Shown one piece after another: positions 23,504-35,700 of a stretch of 64,000 bases of DNA. The position numbers and the translations under genes were made by a program. The DNA comes from Monomorium pharaonis (Eukaryota > Arthropoda > Insecta > Hymenoptera > Formicidae): NCBI RefSeq assembly GCF_013373865.1, contig NC_050470.1, forward strand, positions 1 through 64,000, read 5' to 3'. The first letter of the stretch is position 1. Every line of letters starts with the position of its first letter. The notes under the pieces are model-generated. The model had not been told where the DNA came from and did not search any database. It saw nothing but the letters and a program-made list of their open reading frames with translations.

Positions 23504-26500
23504 GAGAGGTTGCTTTTATGAATTTGCCGCGTCTGCTTTCCTCGATGGTTCCGCGCGCGAATCAACTCTTTCGTCGCGCTCGTTCTTCGTGCTTCTTACC
23601 GCCTCAGATCCGAGGGTGTATCTCCGATAGAAGCGTACTTTTACGCACGCGGGAATTCAAGTTCGCGCGCGCCTCGAAGTAAAACCGGCTGGTAAGCAGC
23701 TCGGCGTTGCATCTACACGTATCGCCGCGCGGTTAAATGAATTCAGACGGTTATAGCTACTGGATACGGCGGAGATTACGCCGAAGGTAATCCCGATCGT
23801 ATTCTGCAGGAAAACCTGGCCTTCGACTTGATCCTTTTTTCTCCTCGATTTTCTCTCCTTTCCTCGCGCTATCGTCGCGCGCTAGCCCTTCAGGCCAGCT
23901 TTCGTCCTACCTTCTCTTCCTCTCTCCCTTTCTCTTTCCCTCTTTCCCTGTCTCGCCTTCTCTCTTTCTTCTCTCTTCCTCTCGCCGTAACCGTAAGAGC
24001 GAACGGAGGAAGCGACCGATTAAGTTTTTGTTCGCTCGAGAATTAGAGGTCGAGCGAAGCTGATGTCGAGACGGCGCGCGGTGAGAGAAGCGAAAGAAGG
24101 AGGAAACGGAGCGAGAAGGGGAGAGCACTAGAGGAGCGATCTGGAGCCGAGGAGGAACGTACGCGAACCGTCGATTCCACTTGCTCTCGATTCTCTTTCT
24201 ATAATGTTGAGAATCGTCACGGATTCGGGAGAGCCTTCTCGCTTCACGGGACACGGGAGATCTTTGTCTTCATTCCCACGGCAAATCTTCTTTACCCTTC
24301 AGCTGGCGACGCGCCACGGTTGCGCGTCGTTTACCGCCTTCTAAAACGTCTACAATGTCGTTGATGTAACAAAACGTACAATACGTACGAAACGGATCGA
24401 GATACCTTCCTCGAAACTTGAATCACGACAAGGTCCGCGATATCACCGCAAACCGGCTGTAAGATAACTGTTTCGTGCTAATCGTCACATGAATACTGGA
24501 TCTGGTAGTGAACTACCCAGCTTGATCAGTTGCAAAACGGCTTGCAAAGTAATAATATGTTTTTGCACGGATTATTTTCCTTGACATAATTTTTCGAGCT
24601 ATCTATTTGCGAAAGGTCTAATTTATTCACCAACACACGGCGGCTATATAATTTGTAATTAAGTATGGATTATATTAACCGTAACGCAGGAATATTTGCC
24701 CCGATACTAACAGGATTTTTTATTATTCTTTTAGTATGCAGTTCTATTCTTCATCAATAGAGATCAGAATTAACAAGTCATGTTGTCTCGCATATCGGTA
24801 TCAGTATAGAGTGTTCGATTGGAAACTTTATTGGTAACATACGGGTCTCTCTTTTTCCCTTTTATTATGTATATCCGCCCTTGCTGGAATACACAATACC
24901 ACCCTCCCTCTCAATTCTTTCTCTCACGTTTTTTCTCTCTTTTCTCCCTCTCTTTCATTCATCATACATGCAGGGTAAACCGTATAATTTAACCACCTTG
25001 AATATTTCCGTTGTTAGCGGACCGATACAAAGTTTTGTTGTTCTGAATAATTTGATTTACATGCGTGCTGACAATAATACTGTAAGACGCATCTTTTTTC
25101 GACATTCGCAAGATTACCTTCGCCTTTTGTTAAATAAAACGAACGGATGGTCGTGTTAGTTTACTAGCAAAAAATATATTTAATGATGGTGAAATCAATT
25201 AAAAATGATCATTTTTGCATTTAATATAAAAAGGATACATTTTTTTAAAGCAACGGATAAAGTTACTTTACTCAGAAAAAATGCTTCGAATAGGCAACGC
25301 ATGTTGGAAATATTCATTGGCCGGCGCGGCGTGGATCTACTTCATGCGAGAGCCGCGGGTAATAGTGCGCGCAGGATGCAGGGGCGTGTACGCATAAATA
25401 AGGCAGCATGCGTTTCCACACATCTCATATACCTGATCTTTCGTCAAACGCGCGTTCCACCTGCTGACCCCCACGCGCAGGGTCAACCGGCACGCGCCGG
25501 TATCTACCACCGCAACGGGTGGTGATATATCCTCGCTCGTTGTATCTTTACCGTCAGAATTGCTTTGCGTAATCGCCTGCCTCTGGGCGAATCTCTCTTT
25601 ACATCGATATTCCGTTTCAATTGTCGTTACTTGGCGCAAGGGGAGTCACAAGGCGTAGAGAGTGCGAGAGAAACCTCTCCAGGATATCGAGATCAAAGGA
25701 GAAGAATTTGTTTTCGACTAATTCCCGGGACTAACAAGGTGTGTTTTTAGATAGTAGTCGTCACGGTCCGGCGAGCATCGGATAACGACGGCCAATAAAA
25801 CTTATCGGTATTAAACTCATATAAAAAGACGCGCGCTCATGCATCTTTTACTATTACAGGCACGCACATAAGTTTACATCACGATAGAAAAGTTTAGATA
25901 TATGTGTGCGCGCGTGTGTACGTACGTTCAGTTTTTCTTCGTGCGCTGCGTATAGTCCATCCAGATGGATGATGCAGCGCGTTCTGCGCACCGTTGCACA
26001 AAGGATTCGGTCCGCGCTGTCTTTGATTCACCTGATTTTGCATCCTCGCAATCGCGCACTCATACGCACGTAAGAAGCTTCCTCGTAGTGTGTTTGCGGC
26101 ATGATGCAGCCGTACGAACGCGGTACACTGGAGGATTAGAGGGAACAGTTACAACGACTGTTGCGATTCAGTGTACCTCGATAAGCCTCGATAATGGCCA
26201 ACTTTGGATAAGAAAAGCCGTCGTATCATCATTTCCATTCAGCGACAATTTCTCTATCGAGATGCGTTCTGAATGAGTGGTTAAAGAGCCTCGTATCATC
26301 TCACGACCGATCACGCGCTGATTATTTAATAGTTATTATCAATATAAATATTAGTAACTTGTCAAGCGATTCGCGTTACAACTTATTAATTATCGTATGA
26401 CGTTAAAATGCAGTGACAGTAGAGTAATGTCGGACTTACGTCCATATACATTTTGGAATTTTATATTTTGCTGACAACACGGTATGCACCAAGAAAATTG

Positions 26501-27280
26501 CATCATTACAGAAGCATAGCCCTGACATTATCAAACTGGTTTCGCGAAAAGGATGTGAAATTTCTGACGTATTGAATTTCGTACGTTCGCTTTGGAAAGC
26601 GTTCCATTTTCGAATGATGTTAACTATCGATGTCAATGCTTTCCCTCGTCTAGCGTGTAATTAAGTATAATATATTTAAACTTTTAACTGTTTTATTATA
26701 TGAGTCTAAAATATATCTTATTCGATTCTTCCTTTCTCTTATAGAAGAGAACTGTTGCAAGCGACTTAATTCTTTCGAGGGTGACTTTCTGGTGTTCTGC
26801 TTCCATCCTTATAGATAAGAACCGAGTCTCTCCGACATCTCCTTGTCGTACAGATTATAAATCATGCGGATATTTTTAAGTGAGATATTGATTGCGGATT
26901 TTTCACGTAGTCGTGTCCACGCAGGGGAAGAAGTCTCGCCACGCTATGAGTGAATGCATAATAGTGAATCATATCTTTGCCGAAGAAACTAGATCATTAA
27001 GCCATGCAACCTTGGGTTTCTTGCCAAGTTCAGTGCACTGTCCGGTCGACTACGTTGAATGTACCTATCCCGGCAGTATTTGCTTCTCTCGCGTCTCTCC
27101 TTCCAAGGTCTAGCTGTCTTTCTCTTTCCTTCTTTTTCTCTTATGGAGTCTCGCTTTTCTCTTTCTCTCTCTCCTCTCTTCCTCTCCCGGTTTCTCTTCC
27201 GCGGCGCGTACGGGCGTTTATGCGTGCGTGCGTACACGCGCGTGTACGCACGTATACGCGTAGGCTGAAGACTCTCTGCG

Positions 27281-27281
<1 letters not shown>

Positions 27282-27307
<26 letters not shown>
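27282..27307 (+). repeat. (CT)n microsatellite, 13 units
   Basis: A pyrimidine tract in a longer CT-rich region (27110-27345) that creates spurious Ser/Leu-rich frames. Confidence 0.95.
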
Positions 27308-27313
<6 letters not shown>

Positions 27314-29233
27314 TTCTCCCTTTCTCTCCCTCTTTCCCTCCACTGCGTGACCGCTGCGTTTTTCTACGTGCCGCCATCGTCGACTGTTCCGTGGTACGAG
27401 GAGCCATCTAAGCCTATCCTAGTTTTTGCCTAGGTCTGACCAAGTCGCAACAAGAGAGTCCGGCCTGCTGTTGTATTTCAAGCCATCTAAGGCGTCGGAC
27501 TACCCTCCACCTTATACGATTATATCCGCCGCGCCGTGCTACACTGCGCGAATCTAGATGTGCCGTATGAAGAGAGGATGAGAAGAGATGAAAGAGCTTC
27601 GCTTCTTGGACGATGATAATGACGTGATATACGCCTTTATCCTCTATCGTAAATACTTCATTGTTTGTATTCTCTTACTTAGTACTTAGATTACTTAACC
27701 TTGTTAACAACAGCAAGTGCAGCAAAGGAAAAAAGATTTTATTAGATTGATAAAATAAGATTAAGTAAAATTCTGTTTGTCGGATGTATTTGAAAAACAA
27801 AATCAATGCCGAAATAATATTTAAATCATAATTATTTTTAATATGCTTTTTTTATTTTAGAAAAAAATTAAAAACTCTGATATTCCAGCTTTATTTAAGA
27901 TAGAATTTTATTCGCAATTTTCGCCGCAAAGTTGATAATAAGAATTTTTACGCTACAATGCTATTCAAATGTACTGTAAGGTGAAGAAGAAGGAAGACTT
28001 TAAACATGGACGTTAGAGATAGTAATGACGTGGAATACGCCATTATTTTCTATTGTAAATCTTTGATGGGCTTTTCTTTTTGAAAGCGGGGTCATCTAAC
28101 CGCAACTACCTGGTGGTAACATTAAAAGAAAAAAAGTTGGCAGTTAGGAGAACTATCATACTTTCACGATACGTTTATGTAATTTTTTATATTTGCATAC
28201 TTCAGAAGCTCTCAGCATTTGAATCGTCGATTTGAAGCTCTTTTACGAGAAATCATTTTCCGGTCGGAATTATATCACGCAATTTATTTTGAATGTTTCT
28301 TTCTTTATTGTTCTAAAACCATATACCTTGGTAACATTTTTGTAACATTTTTGAAGAAATAAAAACTGTTCTTGTTTATAATGTTACGAAAACGTTAAGA
28401 AAACATTATTTATTACGAGTAGTCTCTATACGTGAGTCACAAGATGTGATAGCGGATGGAGGGTCTTCCGGACAGGAAGTACGCGTCGGGCATTCTGTAC
28501 CACAGATATAAAACGTGGCAGTAAATCCAATTATCGGCATTTTAACGAAACACGAAGTTCCAGCTTCAACAAGATCATTTCTCGTGGCTTCGCCGCGTTT
28601 CTCTCCCTCTCTCAAAATTACCATTGATTTTCTGGTGAAAATCCCTCGGCGGAACCACAAGCATTGCGGCATAAAGTTTATTGCGTTGAGCAAGATATTA
28701 TCTTACGATATTTTCTTCGCAACTTTTTTTAAACCGCGCGCACGCCTCCTAAGGGACGCGAATGAGTAAGGTAACAAGGCTTTAATCGTTCCAAAAATTA
28801 CGTCGCGCGTGAAACGTATGGCATTACGACACAAGCCGTGATATTACATGAAATCTTCAAAGTGTCTACCTCCGACGTTTTATATGATAGTATAAAAAGG
28901 GATACAGACGTAGAAAGCGTAACGAACATGTTAATAGCATTTTGATCTTCTTCATACGAGTATCTTTGGCTGCTGGAATGTAAGCTGTATTAAGTAATAT
29001 TGCAGACACTTTTGCATTTGCAGAAATACACGTAAGGGATGTCTCATAGCGGCGAAACATACTTCTCCGGCAAATGCTATGAGTCGACATTTTTTATTAC
29101 CCAGTTGCTTTTGTTTCCTTAGTGTATCTCTCACAAGACAGATCAAGCGTAAAATTACATAAAAAGTAAGATTATCTTCGTTGTATTGTTAGGATTGAGA
29201 AGTAAAGTCGTAGGTATTTTTTTTTAATTTTAA

Positions 29234-29373
29234 GGGCCGCTTGTTTCAACTTTTTGGTAAACGTACCTATCGGGTAAGCATGTGTCTATCTTCATTTTTT
29301 ATGTTGAATAAATAAAGAAAGATATATATTCATCTGATAGGTAAGTTTACCAAGAAGTTGGAACAACCGGTCC
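29234..29373. mobile_element. Palindromic MITE (type A), copy 2
   Basis: Same family as 11233-11371: it starts GGGCCGCTTGTTTCAACTTT and ends in the near-complement AAGTTGGAACAACCGGTCC, again flanked by TAA (29231-29233 and 29374-29376). Both stems and the ATGTGTCTATCTT motif are conserved in the same order between the copies, with scattered mismatches, so neither insertion is recent. Confidence 0.82.
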
Positions 29374-32001
29374 TAAGACCCTACTTGTCGATAAGATCTT
29401 TGATGATAACTCGTGTAAAGAAAATAAGAACAAGAAGAAATGATAATTTACTCGAATATGTATTAAGACTGTTCTACCGATACTCTATCACGTTGATAGG
29501 AGTAGCAAGTGTTCGAGTCAAGATAGCCGATACTTATCGAAATAGCCTCTTTGAAAAATGAATACAGACCCTCGTGACGTCGCCCTTATGCCGCGTAACA
29601 TCCGATATCCTTCCTCGGCCTCTCGTTACTCTCTTGTAACGTGGACAATGTAATATAACACCTGCGATATAGCAGGAGCGCTTAAATGAAGCGATCCACG
29701 TTGGCGATCAGCACGTGTGCGTCCTGCGCGCATGTACGCAGTCCACGGACGATCAATTCCTAAATGTCGAATGTAAAAAGTTTGAGAGAGCCGATCTCCG
29801 CTGAAAATAGAAACCAGAAGAGCGTTTTCTTAAACCGTAAAGAGAATGCATCGTCATCATTTGGACGCTCGGCGTTCTCTCGATTATAGCTTCCGACTCG
29901 ACGCTGACTCGAATAAAAAGTCGCGGAAGCAGAAGTCATAACGGAGCATGGAACACAAACGTGGCGTAGTTGTACATACATAACGGGCGTGCATAGTAAG
30001 TAAGCATTGGCAATAGGACGTAAACTCCGTACATAGTTACAAAAATATAAATCTCTAGAGAAATAGAGAAAAAGAAAGGGAGGTAGGTGGATGGTGGATC
30101 GTGTGAATAATGTGCTGTCGATAACACCTTTTCACGATGCGAATGGCTGTTTATTAGAAACGGAAGGATTATTATGCCGGATGGAGAAAATAAAGGCTAA
30201 AGTTAATGACATTTTATTACCAATTAGTTGCACGTTTAACGTAGCAGATATCCGCGATAATAAATGCGCTTAATATCCAGTTATTAAATTACATTTTCTG
30301 CGGTAATTAATATTAAATTGTTATAATAGCATGACACATTGTATTGTATTTTACATTTATGTTTTACTTTATATATTTTACAAGAAACTTTTTCAGAAAG
30401 TGTCATGCGTTTTATATTTGAGTTTTTGTATTTTAGATATTAAATTTTAGTTTTTAAATTCTAGACGATGAATAGAATGGATGATGTAAATCTATAGAGT
30501 AGACGACATGTACGATTCATACATCCTACTCTGCAATGTCGTTCACTACATATACGTCTCCTTCCGTTTTACTATATGAACCTCATTGGGAACTTAATCG
30601 GGCGTGCGTACGCCGGAAATACTTCTGGGCTTCTCTAATATATCTCCATGACGCGAGGCTCGTTGCGGAAGTGCAGCTCATGAAATGCAAATTCCCAGTC
30701 TCGACTGAGTATCTTCAAAAATATCGATGCCGATGAAAGAGAAACAAAGAGAGTAGGCTAGAAGCTGCTGCTTACATATTTGATTGTTAATGCTATGTAA
30801 TTAAAAAAATATAAATTATTTGTATGTTGTACAAGAGGGATTAAAAAAAATTGCTCGAGGTGGAATAGAAAATTCGAATCTCGATAAGAAACTCGTAGTT
30901 TCGGTGCAAAAGTTCTAACAACACGCAACACGCTCATATCTGTCACACATATATCGCAAGGACGTCCTAGAAAATACTTAGCTGTCAATGGCGGTGAAAT
31001 CAGGAATGTCGGTCGATCTTTCCTCTTCCGCGGTGATAATCCTTCGAACACCTAAGCGGATGCAGCGCGAACATTGCCGAGTGATACTCGGCTACGGTTG
31101 TATGCATTATGTGAAATCGTGCGATATTCGACAATTGCAAAAATGCATACGCGAGCGTGCAGTTTCTGCACGCGCCATGAGACTTTCTCTAACCTCGAGT
31201 ATCGCGTACTCGTGGCGTATGCATTGCGTACATACACACGTGTATATTATAAGTTTTGCTTATTTGTCCGCACATTTTTCCCTACCATGTCTGGAATCTT
31301 TGACATTAATTCTGTCTGCGTTTTTCTGTCGATTCTACATATTGTAGATGTTTGAGAATAACGGAATGTTCGCAGAATGCAAAACGCGTAAATAAACGTA
31401 CAGAATGAATTATTGCATATTATTGCATATCGATTTCAATATATGTAATACATATTTAATAAGAATATTTGAAATATTTAATATCGCGCTGGTATAAAAT
31501 AGAAACAACAAATGTAATCTGTATTGAGTTGCGACAGTAAAATTCGTATCAGGTTACGCATTGGAGATTTACAATTCAAGCAATGAGAACGAAACGGTCT
31601 AAAATTAAAATCAGATTGATTAAATTCTAAAAATCTTTACTTTGCAATCCTCCCATGCGTAGTCTGCGCACTATACTAGTGATTGCCTATAAAATAATAA
31701 ATATAACACAATATAACATAAATATAATACAACGAGGAGAAAAAATAAGCTTATACAAAGTTTTGGAGAAGGAAAGACACAAAATAAAGGATAGGAGCGT
31801 TGAAATGCAACAACGTCCATTCCAAGAAAGTTGTTTTCGCCTGCCTACTTCTTGCTATTCCGTGTGTGTAAATCATTCACATACACGTCACCACGAGAGC
31901 ATGAGACTGAAATCCGGGAACCTTGACGAGGAAAAAAATAAATAATAACAAGTGGCCTTCGTGGGTCTGATCTGCGTAAGAGAAATTAATTCTAGTCCTC
32001 T

Positions 32002-32008
<7 letters not shown>

Positions 32009-32032
<24 letters not shown>
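32009..32032 (+). repeat. (CT)n microsatellite, 12 units
   Basis: Simple CT run in the non-coding stretch upstream of the PDZ gene's first coding exon. Confidence 0.95.
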
Positions 32033-32039
<7 letters not shown>

Positions 32040-32773
32040 GCCCCGTCTCGCTATACCTTTTCTCAAGTTTCTTCTATGATAAATCCAATGCTTTCCTTAA
32101 GATCGATAAGAGCAATAATTGCTCATTTAATAGACATTATGAAATCACGAGAAAATGACAAGTGTATCAATTACATCAGTGGATAACGTTACAGTGTACG
32201 TATAATTCTTCGATATCGCGATTATTTTGATTGACAGTACGTCGGTTTCTCTCCCGAGGGAATCTCGATATCATTATTTGAGTGATAAATGAAAGATCGC
32301 GAATCTACCAGTATCTTTTCGCGGCTGCAAAAACATTTCGACAAGTACGCCGATCACCAGACATTGAACGGTAAATCGTACTTGGAAACTTGCCGAGCGC
32401 GGTACGTCGCGTCGCATCGGCTGTATACTTTATAACGAATCCCTTACATTTCTTTTCGACGCGTGGATAAAGGATGACGTAAGTAATTCCTGTCTTACGT
32501 CCAATCATCCTCCACCGCGGAGGATCGTACACCTTCGTCCCTGTTGTGAGATGTTTTAAAGAATACCACCACTTTCACCACAAAATTTTATGAAATTCGT
32601 AATTTACGTAGGCTAGTCATCATCATGATATTATTAAGAGTAATATAAAAAATTCTTACAAAATAGGAAGAGATAATGAAAAACATTTTTTATAAGCATT
32701 AATCTCAGCTGTCGTATTAATATAAGCGTGTCGTTGGTGTCGTGTAAATTTTATCGTTTTTGTACCTTTACAG

Positions 32774-35700
32774 CTAGACGATGTTTAAACGCTTGTCGAA
32801 GTCTCGGCGCCACAGCGCCGACGATGTCGCCCTTTCTTTATCGAATTCGGCGGCTTCGCTGGGTGAGCTATCGGCGACTCCGGTGTCGCGGACGAACAGT
32901 CAGGATCTGGAAACCGCTACCTTGTTGAAAATCTCCCGGACCAAATATACTCGGAGGAGCTGCGGCGACGCGGCTGCGATGCAGACGCTGCTCGAGACGA
33001 AGCAAGACAGCGAGCAGGATGTTATCGAGGCTGACTATCAAACGGTTACGGCCGTGCCGGCCTTCATTGTCGAGCACGATCCAAGTAAGCAACGAAGTAA
33101 GTTATCAGTTGCCATCACATCTCGGCAATGAAGCGTGCTTATTAATTCAATATCTCATCTCGTTAATGATACCCCTTTCTAATCATTATTTTTCTCAGTT
33201 AAACCAAATTCGTAAAGATATTTAATTTAAAGCGTTACAGATGTAATAATATTTTTATTTGGCAAGAAATATAGCGAATGTTTAAATATTGAATTAATAA
33301 AAAAAGGCACATAAAATTGTATTAACGCTGACTTTGAAAACGACAGAGTTTTGATTTGATCGAACAGTGGTGATAAATTGCAAGCGAGTATGCAAGCATT
33401 AAAAAGTAAACTGCTGCATCGAATAATATGGTACGCGCGGACATTATCCTGTAGCGGGTCTAAATACAATTTCAAGCTGGACTCTATGCTCTGTTGACTT
33501 TCATGTCCCCTGCCCGTCAGTAACGATACGCAAAAAACCACTTGTCTGTCGACATCGCGCTGATCTTGCTCCTGTTTCGAACGGCTGCGAATTACCGCTA
33601 ATCCAGGAAAACATCGCATCCTTTCACTAATCACTCGCTTGGCGCACTTGCCTCGTTAGAGGCCCCGTCGTCCGACATACTTGCTAACATCGACTTGGAT
33701 TCGCCATTTGCTGTGATAGTATCGCAGTGAAGTTAATAATCTTGCTCCTTCCGGTTGTATTTTAATGGAAAGTTTGCTTGTGGAATTTAATTCATTAACT
33801 GAAGTTGTTTTTGAAAAATTAAAATTTAATGTCTCATATATTTGTTACAACGTATAGATTTATTTATTCTCCGTTATATAATATATAACAAATTGAAAAG
33901 AGAAAGAATATTGACACCTTTTTTTTTATATTTACAGAATGACTTTTTTAATTTATGTTAACAACATCGTTTTCTAGTTCTCTCTCTCTCTCTCTCTCTT
34001 TTTCTCTCTCTCTTTCTCTTGATTTTTATATAATACATTTTGAAATTGATATAATATATAATATAAAACAAATCTTGATATGATTAATTATATAACAAAT
34101 CTTGTAATTTTTACTTAGGAATGTTGCTACTTATTTATTGTGTAAATTGTAAGTTATTCTAAAAATGTATACATACAATAAAATGAATCACACCGATTAT
34201 TTCTACAATTGATAAGAGAAAAAAATGATAAGAAAAATTCAAGACGCTTATTTAATGAGATACCTGTTTTTCCGTGACATTCCTTTTCTCGCGGGCTCAA
34301 CGACGCACCTGCAACTCGCGCGCGATAGCAAGTAAAACCAGCTGAGATATTCTAAATGCGTGATATTTTTGATTACGGAGACATGATGATCGACGACAAA
34401 TAAGATTGTTACGACACGATGCGATATAAACCGCCTTTTGCACGCGCATCGAACCGTATACGCGCGATCGCAAAACACGTGTGCCCGATACTCGAGCAGC
34501 CTTTTAATCGTTTCTCGTTATGTAGAACCGATGTGTCGGTGTCGCGAGCCCGTTAGCTGGGGTGACACCTCGAAAAAGTAGTCCCAAACTACGCGGAACC
34601 GCTGTCGTGAGTTCCTCGTATATGGCGACGGTGGATAGCAACGGCTCTTGACAACCACCATATGTCGCACGCGGGTGTGGGCACTGGACGGTTTTTCGTT
34701 CTACCTTTTGCGAGATTGCACGCTGCCATTTCAATGTCTTATTTCCTTTTATCTTTCTGTTTTCATTGACGACCAGGATATAAAAAATAACTTTGATTTG
34801 TTATTGGATAATTATTAAATATTAAGTATTATTTTGTTGTTTTACATCGTGGAACAATTATTTTATTAATCTAGTATTTTATTAATCTAGTAGACTTATA
34901 AATAATATAAATAATATGTTTATTTTTTTAAATATACATTTTTTAAATATTTATTGTTATAATTAAATAACTCTCAAGAATCATAATTAATATTATTTTA
35001 TTATTCCGTAGTGTTGGGTCTAGGAATTTGGGGTCGCAGGATGGGCAAGAAGATCGATTCGTTTCGGCGGACTAGATCTCGTGAAACTATCTGCTCCATC
35101 ACGGAAAGGTCCGATGATATTGAGTATAATGGCATCAATAATAATAATAATAATATCAATAATAACGACACTAGTACCAGCAATAATAACATTGAAGTCC
35201 ATCGACTAAACAAGATACATGTGGACGAGAAAATGAACAGAAAGTTACCCGCAGCTTGTCAAAGATCTCCGTCTCCCTTCAAATCATTCTTCATTCGAAT
35301 GGGTTCTACCGGCATGCTTAACTCAACTAAAACCAACAAAAGATCTCAAAATATCGAGGAGAGAACAACGATGCCGGATAAAGAGAGCCTGTTTAGAAGC
35401 TGCAGTACCAGTCAATTAAATAACAGTCCGACTTATGTGAAGGGCGACGATCCTTCAGAAGGTATAGATCTCCAAATTGCCGCGCGAAAGGATAAGACTG
35501 TATCCTGTGACGACCTGGCGAGACATCGAGGCAGTGATCAAGGGACTCGCGCACGTGGTGATCCTTGCGCTTCGACATATTCGCTGGGTAGTCCCTCGGT
35601 GAGCTTTAGCACCTGTGATCTCGAGAAAACGAAAAACGAGTCATTCATGAGGAAGAGCAGTAGCTGCGACCTAAAGGAAGCGAAAAAGTCCAACTTCCCG

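Larger units (their letters stand above)
13913..32773 (+). other. Long stretch without recognised genes; probable 5' intron of the plus-strand PDZ gene
   Basis: About 19 kb with no conserved protein match on either strand. CpG-rich blocks (about 15.9-16.2, 19.2-20.3, 21.4-22.1, 23.5-24.3, 25.3-26.2 and 27.0-27.6 kb) alternate with AT-rich DNA (16.3-17.7, 18.7-18.9 and 22.2-22.5 kb). It holds CT/GA and TACC microsatellites and two MITEs. Open frames here are short or run through simple repeats. The CpG blocks could contain alternative promoters or enhancers, but no site can be assigned from sequence alone. Confidence 0.5.

Noticed and set aside
24881..25159. 92-codon plus frame with a hydrophobic, signal-peptide-like start
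   Set aside because: The hydrophobic stretch comes from a CT-rich tract; no homology is recognisable and there is no supporting context.
28406..28693. Cys-containing minus frame (FYICGTECPTRTSC)
   Set aside because: Considered as a small secreted Cys-rich peptide, but there is no signal peptide or exon structure.
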